Below the pieces are notes generated by a model. That model worked only from the letters and a program-made list of their open reading frames with translations, had not been told where the DNA came from and did no database searches. Positions 7,608-17,695 of a DNA stretch of 64,000 bases are shown piece by piece. How positions within the stretch are numbered: the stretch's first letter is position 1; every line of letters starts with the position of its first letter. The position numbers and the translations under genes were made by a program. Source of the DNA: Micromonospora_G sp040676775 (GTDB taxonomy: Bacteria; Actinomycetota; Actinomycetes; Mycobacteriales; Micromonosporaceae); NCBI RefSeq assembly GCF_040676775.1, contig NZ_JBFAPP010000021.1, positions 81,875 through 145,874 of the forward strand. The letters run 5' to 3'.

Positions 7608-9005
7608 GTGTCCGACGCGACACGTACGCCCGAAGGGCCGGCTACCTTCCGCGAGGTGTTCGCACAGCCGGAGTTCCGGGCGCTGTACACGGCCAACGCG
7701 TTCTCCTGGCTCGGCGATTACCTGGCCCGGGCCGCCGTCACCGTACTCGTCTTCCAGGAAACCCGGTCGGTGGCGCTCTCCGCCGCCGCGTTCGCGGTGA
7801 GCTTCCTGCCCTGGCTGGTCGGGGGTCCGCTGCTCGCCACGCTGGCGGAGCGGCACCCGTACCGGACCGTGATGGTGGTCTGCGATCTGACCCGGATGGT
7901 GCTGATCGGCATCATCGCGATCCCGGACCTGCCCGTTCCGGTCATCCTGCTGCTGCTGTTCGGTGTCACCCTGGCCAACCCGCCCAGCCAGGCGGCCCGT
8001 TCGGCACTGCTGCCGATGCTGCTCACCGGCGACCGCCTGGTGGTCGGCCTGGCGGTCAGCACGAGCACCGGCCAGGCCGCGCAGATCGTCGGGTACGTGC
8101 TCGGTGCCTCCGTCGCCACGCTGAACCCGAGCGTCGCCCTGCTGATCAACACCGGCACCTTCGCGCTCTCGGCGGCGCTGATCCGGTTCCGGATCCACCA
8201 GCGACCGGCCGCGATGACCGAGGCGCACCGCAGCCACCTGCTCCGGGAGACCGCCGAGGGCTTCCGGCTGGTCTTCGGTACGCCGGTGCTGCGCGCCATC
8301 GCCATCGTGGTCTTCGCCTCGATGCTCTTCGCCATCGTGCCGGAGGGCCTCGCCGCGGGCTGGGCGGCCAAGTTCGCGGCGATCTCGGATCCCGACCATC
8401 CCGGACGCGGGCTGACCCAGGCCATGATCATGATCGCCAGCCCGGTCGGCTTCATCCTCGGTGGCCTGACCATCGGGCGGGGCCTGCGACCGGAGTTGCG
8501 CCGGACGCTGATCCGCCCGTTCGCGGTGCTGGCACCCCTCGCCCTGGTACCGGCACTGCTCAACCCGACCCCGCCCCTGGTGGCGCTGATGGCGCTGGTC
8601 AGCGGCTTCGCCGTGGCCGGGCTGCTGCCGGTCGCCAACGGGCTCTTCGTGCAGGCGCTGCCGCCCGGCTTCCGGGCCCGGGCGTTCGGCGTGATGAGCA
8701 GCGGGATGCAGGTCCTCCAGGGTGGAGCAGTGCTGATCACCGGCATCCTGGCGGGGCGGTTCGACATCCCGACCGTGGTGGGGCTGTGGAGCATCGGTGG
8801 CGTCCTGCTGATGCTGGTGGTCGCCACCCAGTGGCCCAGCACTGCGGAGTTCAACTCCGCAATCGCGGAGGCCACCAGGCAGGCCCGGGCGGACGAGGGC
8901 GCCGCACCGCCACAGCGGTCGACGGAGCAGCGGTCGACCGACGAGCCGGCCGGCGATCGGGCGCCCGGTGCACCCGGTGCACCGACCGGCGTCAGCACGC
9001 TGTGA
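7608..9005 (+). CDS. MFS transporter (efflux type)
   Basis: This 465-residue polytopic membrane protein has about 12 predicted helices. It begins FREVFAQPEFRALYTANAFS, with the motif LATLAERHPYRTVMVVCDL after helix 2 (the loop 2-3 signature). A second half starts around GTPVLRAIAIVVFASMLFAI. The order of segments resembles the MFS_3/enterobactin-exporter-like group. The substrate is unknown. I chose the GTG at 7608 because GGAGG ends 5 bases upstream; an ATG at 7596 and a TTG at 7572 are also in frame. The C-terminal 50 residues are hydrophilic and low in complexity. The globin gene follows 57 bases downstream on the same strand. Confidence 0.88.
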   Translation: MSDATRTPEGPATFREVFAQPEFRALYTANAFSWLGDYLARAAVTVLVFQETRSVALSAAAFAVSFLPWLVGGPLLATLAERHPYRTVMVVCDLTRMVLIGIIAIPDLPVPVILLLLFGVTLANPPSQAARSALLPMLLTGDRLVVGLAVSTSTGQAAQIVGYVLGASVATLNPSVALLINTGTFALSAALIRFRIHQRPAAMTEAHRSHLLRETAEGFRLVFGTPVLRAIAIVVFASMLFAIVPEGLAAGWAAKFAAISDPDHPGRGLTQAMIMIASPVGFILGGLTIGRGLRPELRRTLIRPFAVLAPLALVPALLNPTPPLVALMALVSGFAVAGLLPVANGLFVQALPPGFRARAFGVMSSGMQVLQGGAVLITGILAGRFDIPTVVGLWSIGGVLLMLVVATQWPSTAEFNSAIAEATRQARADEGAAPPQRSTEQRSTDEPAGDRAPGAPGAPTGVSTL

Positions 9006-9062
9006 TCAAGGCCGCGCCGCCCACACCGCGCCCGGTCGATGCACACCTGGCAGGATGGAACG

Positions 9063-9503
9063 GTGACGTCTCCAGGTGAGGGCGACCAGGCGGGTACGCC
9101 GACGACCCTGTTCGAAGCGATCGGCGGCGAGCCGACCTTCCGCAAGCTGGTCGACGAGTTCTACGTCGGCGTCGCCTCCGACCCGCTGCTGCGCCCGCTC
9201 TACCCGGAGGAGGATCTCCGGCCGGCGGCCGACCGCATGACGCTCTTCCTGATGCAGTACTGGGGCGGCCCGAACACCTACTCGCAGCAGCGGGGACACC
9301 CGCGGCTACGGATGCGGCACGCACCGTTCCGGGTCGGGCCGGCCGAGCGGGACGCCTGGCTGCGGGCGATGCGCCGGGCCGTGGATAGCCTGGCCCTACC
9401 CCAGGAGTACGAGCAGACGCTCTGGGACTATCTGGAGCGCGCCGCGTACTTCATGGTGAACACCGACGACGGCGAGCCCGCCACCCCGCCCCAGATCGGC
9501 TGA
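9063..9503 (+). CDS. glbO: Group II truncated haemoglobin
   Basis: This is a small haem protein of the 2-on-2 globin fold. TLFEAIGGEPTFRKLVDEFY opens the B helix region, and DPLLRPLYPEEDLRPAADRM follows. FLMQYWGGPNTYSQQRGHPR and LRMRHAPFRVG contain the proximal-histidine region (His in RHAPF) and the characteristic trHbII Trp/Tyr residues. The C-terminal WDYLERAAYFMVN is the H helix. Family roles include oxygen handling and protection against nitric oxide and peroxide. I prefer the GTG at 9063 (about 146 residues) over the frame's first GTG/ATG at 9039, since homology begins just after it. Neither has a strong ribosome site. Confidence 0.92.
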   Translation: MTSPGEGDQAGTPTTLFEAIGGEPTFRKLVDEFYVGVASDPLLRPLYPEEDLRPAADRMTLFLMQYWGGPNTYSQQRGHPRLRMRHAPFRVGPAERDAWLRAMRRAVDSLALPQEYEQTLWDYLERAAYFMVNTDDGEPATPPQIG

Positions 9504-9530
9504 CCGACCCGGCGGGGCGGCCGATGGCAG

Positions 9531-10133
9531 CTAGAGCAGGGCGCCCTCGTCGTGCAGCCAGTCGACGAAGGTCGTTGCCATCGCCGCACCGCAGTCGAGC
9601 ACCTCGACCAGCAGCGCGTCGTGTGCGCCGGCCCGCATCGGCACCTGCATCTCGGCGTAGATCGGCAACTGGCCGCGCTCGGTCGGGTCGCCCACGTACG
9701 CCTTGGCGAACCGCTGGGCGTGGTTCCACTCGTTGACCACCCGGTAGGCCCGGTCTGCCCAGTCTGGCGGCACGGTCGAGTAGGGCCGCGCGCGCATCAC
9801 CAGGATCTCGTCCTCGGGCCCTTCGAGAGTGAACAGCACCGCGTGCCGCTCCCACATCGCGAGCAGGCTGCCGTCGCCGTCGGCGAGGTAGCGCACGTCG
9901 AGCAGGTCGAGTGCGTCCCCGAGCCGGCGCAGGGTGACCGGCGCGACGATGGCCGGCACAACCGGCGCGGGCCGTTCGGTTATCGCGGGTAATTCCGCGG
10001 AATCGGAGTCGTGTTCGGGCTCTCGCGGCGCGGGCGGTCCGACCCGGACGGCCTCGTCCACGGAGATCCTGCTTCGAGTCTCCGGCTCACCGCTCGCGGC
10101 GGTGTGACCGGGGCGCCATGACCACCACGGCAT
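9531..10133 (-). CDS. YbjN domain-containing protein
   Basis: This protein of about 200 residues has a disordered N-terminus of about 60 residues. A YbjN-like alpha/beta domain follows: LRRLGDALDLLDVRYLADGDG, WERHAVLFTLEGPEDEILVM, VVNEWNHAQRFAKAYV and IYAEMQVPM. The domain resembles type III secretion chaperones in fold. In Actinobacteria it occurs in proteins of unknown function, often thought to bind other proteins. The end is convergent with the globin gene (27 bases apart). The ATG at 10133 could be replaced by a later start, because the first 60 residues are not conserved. Confidence 0.8.
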   Translation of the reverse strand: MPWWSWRPGHTAASGEPETRSRISVDEAVRVGPPAPREPEHDSDSAELPAITERPAPVVPAIVAPVTLRRLGDALDLLDVRYLADGDGSLLAMWERHAVLFTLEGPEDEILVMRARPYSTVPPDWADRAYRVVNEWNHAQRFAKAYVGDPTERGQLPIYAEMQVPMRAGAHDALLVEVLDCGAAMATTFVDWLHDEGALL

Positions 10134-10282
10134 TGCTCGCGCACCTCGCTCCCCAGCGGATCCAGTCGCCTACGGTGCGTTGGATCCGAGGGACGACGGT
10201 ACCCGGATAGCCGTTCTGAAGCATCCCCCCACCGGACGCCCATGACCAGAGGAACTATATAGCATCAACCGTTCAGGCGATC

Positions 10283-11041
10283 TCAGACCGGCATGATCGA
10301 CAACTGGCTCGCCTTGAGTGACCAGGCAGCTCCGTAGGGTGCCGAAAGCCCCGTCCACCGACCGGCCACCCGAACCTGGACCAGGTCTGCCTCGACCGCC
10401 CCGGTCCGACCCGATTCGCCCGGACCCGCGCGACCCGGTCCGGCCGCCTCGCCCGGACCGAGGAAGCCCATCCGGACGACCGCCTGCACGAGCCGCTGCG
10501 ACACCTCGATCCGCTCCCCCGGCCCGGCCTGCTGGGTCGAGCCGGTGACCACCACCGCCACGTGGTCCAGCAGCGCATCCCGCAGCACCCGCTGGCCCAC
10601 CGCCCGACCGCCGACCCCGTTGTCCGCCGCGTCGCGCAGGGTGCCGGCCGCCGCGGCGGCGATCCGGCGTACGTCCCCGCCCGGCATCGTCTCCACCAGC
10701 TGGCCGGTCGACCCGGGCAGCGGCCACTTCCAGTCGGCGTCGCGGCGGGGCGGCAGGTCGGTGCCGCCCCGCGCCAGCTCGGCCAGGAGCGCGTCCGCGG
10801 AGACGGTGACGTCACCCGGCCCGGCTCCGGCCACCGTCCGGGCGACCAGCACCGTCCACGGCAGGCGGGCCCAGAGCGTGGTACGCCCGGCCGGCCCGGC
10901 CGAACGCAGCCGTACCACGGCCGCCGGATCGAGCCGGATCAGCCGGGCCAGGAATGCACCCGCGTCCGCCACACCGGTCAGCCCGTGCCCGGCCGACACC
11001 GCATCGGCCGACACGGGCCCCGGCTCGGCGTGCCCGGTCAC
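10283..11041 (-). CDS. Conserved hypothetical protein downstream of a thioesterase
   Basis: This is a 252-residue Ala/Arg-rich protein that I do not recognise. It starts with the GTG at 11041, overlapping the thioesterase stop by 4 bases (GTGA), so translation is coupled. Visible stretches are FLARLIRLDPAAVVRLRS, RLPWTVLVARTVAG, WKWPLPGSTGQLVE and LRDALLDHVAVVVTGSTQQA. The C-terminus ends GAAWSLKASQLSIMPV. No membrane segment or signal peptide is evident. Coupling to ettA and a hotdog thioesterase suggests a conserved housekeeping cluster, but no function can be deduced. Confidence 0.7.
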   Translation of the reverse strand: MTGHAEPGPVSADAVSAGHGLTGVADAGAFLARLIRLDPAAVVRLRSAGPAGRTTLWARLPWTVLVARTVAGAGPGDVTVSADALLAELARGGTDLPPRRDADWKWPLPGSTGQLVETMPGGDVRRIAAAAAGTLRDAADNGVGGRAVGQRVLRDALLDHVAVVVTGSTQQAGPGERIEVSQRLVQAVVRMGFLGPGEAAGPGRAGPGESGRTGAVEADLVQVRVAGRWTGLSAPYGAAWSLKASQLSIMPV

Positions 11042-11494
11042 GGCAGCAGGTAGGGCCGCAGGAAGGCCCGCTCGTCCTCGGTCAGCCGGCGGGGCCGCCC
11101 GTGTTCGAGGTCGTACGGCACCAGCACCGAACGGGCCTTGCTGGCCAGCACCTCGCCGTCGAACAGCTCGTAGCCGATGGTGAACCGGGAGGCCTTGATC
11201 TCCTCCACCCACAGCTCCACCCGGACCATCGGCGCCTGCTCCGCGGTGGCCCGGCCCAGGGCGTAGTCGACCGGGCGCAGGTAGTCCACCTCGTGCCGGG
11301 CGATGACCACCCCCTCGACGAACGAGCTGAGCCCCCAGGCCCGGCCGCCGACGAACATCAACGCCACCCGGGCCTCCTCGTAGAGGGTGAGGAAGCGGGC
11401 GTTGTTGACGTGGCCGTACGCGTCCAGGTCCGACCAGCGCAACGCGCAGTGGTAGACGTACCGGGCTGCCGGCGGGTGCTCGGCCGCGACCGGA

Positions 11495-11502
<8 letters not shown>
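11038..11502 (-). CDS. Acyl-CoA thioesterase (hotdog fold, 4HBT family)
   Basis: This predicted cytosolic hydrolase of acyl-CoA thioesters has 154 residues. The family signature is near the N-terminus: WSDLDAYGHVNNARFLTLYE with the catalytic Asp and the HVNN turn. A typical beta strand, DVDYLRPVDYAL-like (HEVDYLRPVDYALG), and RVELWVEEIKASRFTIGYEL follow. Its start overlaps the end of ettA by 8 bases, and its stop overlaps the next gene, so the three genes form one translationally coupled unit. The physiological substrate cannot be read from sequence. Confidence 0.88.
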
Positions 11503-13171
<1,669 letters not shown>

Positions 13172-13482
13172 GGTGCGGCCTACCTCCAGAGTCTGCGGAA
13201 CAGGGAGCTTTGCCCGGGCCCGGAAGCCTGCGAGCGCGAGGCGCGAGCCGGGGTCGACTCCGCGCGGGCCGTCGTCAATCCTGACAGGTGGAGCGCGGTA
13301 CGCCCACATCACCCCGCCGGAGCACCCGAGGTGGGACGAAAGGGATCGTTATCGCCAAGATCACTTACCGGTTTGCCCACAGCGTCCCGCAGGGCAGTAA
13401 GAGTGGCACCGCGAGGTAGGAGCCACAGCTACGCTCAGTACGCTCAGCGGTGGACTGCGGAATCACCGGAGGTGCACAGATC
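13172..13482. other. Divergent promoter region of ettA and otsA
   Basis: No gene is seen in these 311 bases. A perfect 9-bp tandem direct repeat, TACGCTCAG, occurs twice at 13430-13447, about 35 bases before the otsA start. GGAGGT at about 13468-13473 is the otsA ribosome site. A short hairpin GCCC/GGGC lies near 13376-13395. Promoter boxes are not obvious. Confidence 0.5.
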
Positions 13483-14883
13483 GTGACGGAACGTAGCTCG
13501 TTCGTGGTCGTGGCGAATCGTCTGCCGGTTGACGAGGTGACCACCCCAGAGGGTCGGCAATGGCGCCGGAGTCCGGGGGGCCTGGTCACCGCCCTGCACC
13601 CGGTCCTCGTGCAGCACCAGGGCACCTGGGTGGGGTGGGCCGGCGGGGTCGGCGCGGCCCCCGAACCGTTCGACCTCGAGGGCATCGGGCTGCACCCGGT
13701 CCCGCTCAGCTCCGAGGAACTGGAGCGCTACTACGAGGGCCAGTCGAACGCCACCATCTGGCCGCTCTACCACGACGCGGTGGAAACCCCTGCCTACAAA
13801 CGCCGCTGGCGGGAGGCGTACCGGCTGGTCAACGCCCGGTTCGCGGAGGCCGCCGCCGAGGTGGCCGCGGAGGGCGCCACGGTCTGGGTGCAGGACTACC
13901 AGCTTCAGCTCGTGCCCGCGATGCTGCGCGAACTCCGTCCGGACCTTCGGATAGGTTTCTTCCTCCATATCCCATTCCCGCCGATCGAACTGTTCATGCA
14001 GATGCCGCTACGCGCCGAGGTGCTGCGCGGGTTGCTCGGCGCCGACCTGGTCGGTTTCCAGCAGCGGCTGGCGGCCCAGAACTTCGTCCGGCTCGCCCGG
14101 CACCTGCTCGGCCTCCGGTACGAGGGCCAGATGATCCAGGTCGACGGGCGCCAGGTGAAGGCCGGCGCGTTCCCCATCTCCATCGATGTCGCGGAGATGG
14201 AACGGATGGCCGCCGACCCGGCGGTGCAGGCGCGGGCCAAGCAGATCCGGGCCGAACTGGGCGACCCGAAGACCGTCGTGCTCGGCGTCGACCGGCTCGA
14301 CTACACCAAGGGCATCGAGCTTCGCCTCAAGGCCTTCCGCGAGCTCCTGGCTGACGGAAAGTTGACAGTTCCCGACGCCGTTATGGTGCAGGTCGCCACA
14401 CCGAGCCGCGAACGGGTCGAGCACTACCAGGCACTACGCGTGAAGGTCGAGCGCGAAGTTGGCCGGATTAATGGGGAATTTGGCCGGGTCGGCGTGCCTG
14501 CTGTTCACTATCTGCACCAGTCGTACAGTCGCAGTGAACTTGCCGCGCTCTACTGCGCGGCTGATGTGATGATGGTGACCCCACTGCGAGACGGAATGAA
14601 CCTGGTGGCCAAGGAGTACGTTGCATCGCGCGCCGACTCTGGCGGCGCGCTCGTGCTCAGTGAGTTTGCCGGCGCCGCCACCGAGTTGCGCCAGGCCTTC
14701 CTCTGTAACCCGCACGACCCCGACGGGGTGAAGGACGCGCTGTTGCGCGCGGTCCACGTCGACAAGGTGGAAGCACGGCGGCGCATGCGCATCATGCAGC
14801 GCCACCTGCGTACCCACGATGTCGAACACTGGGCCCGGTCTTTCCTGAACGAGCTGGGCGTGCCCGAAACGGAGGCAGTGTGA
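13483..14883 (+). CDS. otsA: Trehalose-6-phosphate synthase
   Basis: This GT20 glycosyltransferase couples UDP/GDP/ADP-glucose with glucose-6-phosphate to give trehalose-6-phosphate. It has 466 residues, as usual for bacterial OtsA. Motifs are ANRLPVDEV and SPGGLVTALHPV (N-terminal donor loop), GWAGG, VWVQDYQLQLVPAML, FFLHIPFPP and GVDRLDYTKGI (phosphate and donor site). The C-terminal region has TPLRDGMNLVAKEYVASR and LVLSEFAGAATEL. The start is the GTG at 13483 with GGAGGT about 10 bases upstream. Its stop overlaps the start of the otsB-GH15 gene by 4 bases (GTGA), so synthase and phosphatase are made in coupled amounts. Confidence 0.95.
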   Translation: MTERSSFVVVANRLPVDEVTTPEGRQWRRSPGGLVTALHPVLVQHQGTWVGWAGGVGAAPEPFDLEGIGLHPVPLSSEELERYYEGQSNATIWPLYHDAVETPAYKRRWREAYRLVNARFAEAAAEVAAEGATVWVQDYQLQLVPAMLRELRPDLRIGFFLHIPFPPIELFMQMPLRAEVLRGLLGADLVGFQQRLAAQNFVRLARHLLGLRYEGQMIQVDGRQVKAGAFPISIDVAEMERMAADPAVQARAKQIRAELGDPKTVVLGVDRLDYTKGIELRLKAFRELLADGKLTVPDAVMVQVATPSRERVEHYQALRVKVEREVGRINGEFGRVGVPAVHYLHQSYSRSELAALYCAADVMMVTPLRDGMNLVAKEYVASRADSGGALVLSEFAGAATELRQAFLCNPHDPDGVKDALLRAVHVDKVEARRRMRIMQRHLRTHDVEHWARSFLNELGVPETEAV

Positions 14884-17480
14884 GCACGTCCGTACTGGAC
14901 ACCGGGGCGATGGCCCTGGACTCGATCGATCCCGTGCTGCGGGACGCGATCGGGAGGATCGCCCGCTCACCCCAGTTACTCGTCGCCTGCGACTACGACG
15001 GCACCCTGGCGCCGATAGTCGAGGACCCGAGCAAGGCAGTACCGCTGCCCGAGTCGGTCGCCGCCGTACGCGCCCTGGCCGCCCTGCCGCAGACCACGGT
15101 CGCCGTGGTCTCCGGTCGGGCGCTGCGTGACCTGGCCACGCTCTCCCGGCTGCCGAGCGAGGTGCACCTGGTCGGCAGCCACGGATCCGAGTTCGACATC
15201 GGCTTCGTGGAGCGACTCGCCCCCGAACTGGTCGAGGTACGCACCCGGCTGCGCAACGAGCTGCGCCGGATCGCCACCGACCAACCCGGCGTACGGCTGG
15301 AGAGCAAACCGGCGAGCATCGCCGTACACACCCGGGGTGCGAAGCCCGAGGTGGCCAAGCAGGTCGTCGAGGCGGTCAAGAACGGTCCGGCGAGCTGGGC
15401 CGGGGTGACCGTTACCCAGGGCAAGGAGGTCATCGAGCTGTCGGTGATCCCCACCCACAAGGGGACCGCGGTCGACCAGTTGCGTACCCAGATCTCGGCC
15501 AGCGCCGTGCTCTTCATGGGCGACGACGTGACCGACGAGAACGCGTTCGCGAACCTGCACGGCCCCGACGTCGGCATCAAGATCGGCAGCGGGGACACCC
15601 AGGCGGCCTACCGGGTCGCGGACCCGACCGAGGCAGCCCGGGTGCTCGGCCTGCTGCTCCAGGTCCGCCGTACCTGGCTGTTCGGCGAGCGGGCGGTGCC
15701 GATCGAGCGGCACTCGATGCTGGCCAACGGTCGTACGGTCGCGTTGCTCACGCCCGAGGCCAAGGTCACCTGGCTCTGCCACCCCAAGCCGGACGCCTCG
15801 GCGATCTTCGCCGACCTGGTCGGCGGCCCGCCGGCCGGTCACTTCAGCGTCGCCCCCGACCGGGGCGGCCTGCCGCTTGGGCAGCGCTACCGGCCCGGCA
15901 CGATGACGGTGGAGACCCGCTGGTCCGGGCTGACCGTCACCGACTGGCTGGACCGGCCCTCGTCGGACAACGTGCCCAGCGGCTCGGCCGTCATCTCCGG
16001 CGACTCGACCCTGGTCCGGGTGCTCACCGGCTCCGGCCGGGTACGGCTGGAGTTCGCCCCCCGGCCCGAGTTCGGTCAGGTCGCGGTCCAGCTCCAACCG
16101 CTCGCCGACGGCCTGCTGGTGCTCGGTTCCAACGAGCCGATCGCCCTCTACGCCCCCGGCATCGAGTGGAAGGTGGTCGCCGACGGCGGCTACGAGACCG
16201 CCCGCGCCGTGGTCGACCTCGCCGCTGCCGGTGGCTCGATCACCCTCGAACTCCGGTTCGGCTCGCACAGCCTGGCCCACCACCGGGTACCGGTCGCCGA
16301 GCGGCAGGCCGCCGCCGAACAGCCGTGGCGGGACTGGGTGGCCAGCCTGAAGCTACCCACCCACGACCGTGAACTGGTCGCCCGCAGCGCGCTCACCCTG
16401 CGCGGGCTCTGCCACGAGGCCACCGGTTCGATCCTCGCCGCGGCGACCACCTCGCTGCCCGAGGAACTGGGCGGCGTACGCAACTGGGACTACCGCTACT
16501 GCTGGCTGCGGGACGCGGCGATGACCGCCCGCGCCCTGGTCGACCTCGGCTCACTCGGCGAGGCCGAGGCGTTCCTGCGCTGGGTCGACGGCTGTGTGGA
16601 GCGCACCGGCGGCCACCCGGAGCGGCTGCACCCGCTCTACACGGTCGACGGCTACGAACTCGGCGCCGAAGCCGTGATCGACACCCTGCCCGGCTACGCC
16701 GGCTCCCGGCCGGTCCGGGTCGGCAACCTGGCCAACCACCAGCTTCAGCTCGACGTGTTCGGGCCGATCGCGGACCTGCTCGCGGCCGTGGCCGACCTGC
16801 GCGGCTCGGTGCTGGAAACCGAGTGGCGGGTGCTCGAATCGATGGTCGAGGCGGTCAGCCGCCGCTGGCACGAGCCCGACCACGGCCTCTGGGAGGCGCG
16901 CCTCCCCCCTCGGCACCACGTCTACTCCAAGGTCATGTGTTGGATGACCGTGGACCGGGCGCTGCACATCGTGCGCCGCCACGGTGGCGAGGAGCGGCCC
17001 GACTGGGTCGAGCTGCGCGACCGGATCGGGCACAACGTGCTCGAGTACGGCTGGCACGAGGGCGTCGGCGCCTACAGCGTCGCGTACGGCGACGAGGAGA
17101 TGGACGCGTCCTCGCTCTGGATCGGGCTGTCCGGGCTGCTGCCCGACGACGACCCGCGCTTCCTGTCGACGGTGCTGAAGATCGAGGCGGATCTGCGCAG
17201 CGGGCCGGTCGTCTACCGCTACCACTGGGACGACGGGCTGCCGGGGCGTGAGGGCGGCTTCCACATCTGCACGGCGTGGCTGATCGAGGCGTACCTGCGT
17301 ACCGGGCGGCGGTCGGATGCCGAGGAGCTGTTCCGGCAGATGGTCGACACGGCCGGGCCGACGGGGTTGCTGCCGGAGCAGTACGACCCGCTGGTCGAGC
17401 GGGGGTTGGGTAACCACCCGCAGGCGTACAGCCATCTCGGGTTGATTCGGTGTGCGTTGTTGTTGGATTCTTCGGTCTGA
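14880..17480 (+). CDS. otsB: Fused trehalose-6-phosphate phosphatase and GH15 hydrolase (probable trehalase)
   Basis: This 866-residue two-domain enzyme carries an HAD-type OtsB phosphatase at residues 1 to about 255. DYDGT at 38-42 provides the nucleophile, and MGDDVTDENAF near 215 gives the metal-binding end. Residues from about 265 to 866 form a GH15 domain of the trehalase/glucoamylase type. It has RNWDYRYCWLRDA near 533, GLWEAR near 670 (catalytic Glu) and PEQYDP near 832 (second catalytic Glu), then NHPQAYSHLGLI. Both halves keep their active-site residues. The first half would make trehalose from trehalose-6-phosphate. The second resembles the actinobacterial GH15 trehalases and would split trehalose to glucose, though another alpha-glucoside cannot be excluded. 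It overlaps otsA by 4 bases. Confidence 0.9.
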   Translation: MSTSVLDTGAMALDSIDPVLRDAIGRIARSPQLLVACDYDGTLAPIVEDPSKAVPLPESVAAVRALAALPQTTVAVVSGRALRDLATLSRLPSEVHLVGSHGSEFDIGFVERLAPELVEVRTRLRNELRRIATDQPGVRLESKPASIAVHTRGAKPEVAKQVVEAVKNGPASWAGVTVTQGKEVIELSVIPTHKGTAVDQLRTQISASAVLFMGDDVTDENAFANLHGPDVGIKIGSGDTQAAYRVADPTEAARVLGLLLQVRRTWLFGERAVPIERHSMLANGRTVALLTPEAKVTWLCHPKPDASAIFADLVGGPPAGHFSVAPDRGGLPLGQRYRPGTMTVETRWSGLTVTDWLDRPSSDNVPSGSAVISGDSTLVRVLTGSGRVRLEFAPRPEFGQVAVQLQPLADGLLVLGSNEPIALYAPGIEWKVVADGGYETARAVVDLAAAGGSITLELRFGSHSLAHHRVPVAERQAAAEQPWRDWVASLKLPTHDRELVARSALTLRGLCHEATGSILAAATTSLPEELGGVRNWDYRYCWLRDAAMTARALVDLGSLGEAEAFLRWVDGCVERTGGHPERLHPLYTVDGYELGAEAVIDTLPGYAGSRPVRVGNLANHQLQLDVFGPIADLLAAVADLRGSVLETEWRVLESMVEAVSRRWHEPDHGLWEARLPPRHHVYSKVMCWMTVDRALHIVRRHGGEERPDWVELRDRIGHNVLEYGWHEGVGAYSVAYGDEEMDASSLWIGLSGLLPDDDPRFLSTVLKIEADLRSGPVVYRYHWDDGLPGREGGFHICTAWLIEAYLRTGRRSDAEELFRQMVDTAGPTGLLPEQYDPLVERGLGNHPQAYSHLGLIRCALLLDSSV

Positions 17481-17499
17481 GATTTTGATGTGGGGGGTT

Positions 17500-17562
17500 G
17501 GGCCCCACCGTGCCTGGCGAGGGCCGTCAAGCTTGATCCCCTCGCCAGGCACGGTGGGGCCC
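17500..17562. terminator. Strong hairpin terminator after otsB-GH15
   Basis: This is a perfect 24-bp stem (17500-17523 and 17539-17562, GGGCCCCACCGTGCC... paired) with a 15-base loop, 19 bases after the stop codon. There is a short T-containing run after it. The stem is GC-rich and symmetrical, so it could also stop transcription from the other side. Confidence 0.85.
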
Positions 17563-17647
17563 GACCTTTACCCGTTTGGGTTTTGCTTGAGTGGTGACGC
17601 CTTGGGTTTGTGCTCCGGTCGGGATAGTCCGGCCGGCGACCGCGCCA

Positions 17648-17686
17648 CCTCACGCCCCTGGCAGCGGTGCTGGTCAGGGCGTGAGG
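17648..17686. terminator. Second hairpin, end of the glycosyltransferase gene
   Basis: CCTCACGCCCCTG (17648-17660) pairs with CAGGGCGTGAGG (17675-17686) with one bulged base. It lies 10 bases beyond the stop of the minus-strand glycosyltransferase gene and would terminate that transcript. Confidence 0.75.
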
Positions 17687-17695
17687 TACGGCGGT

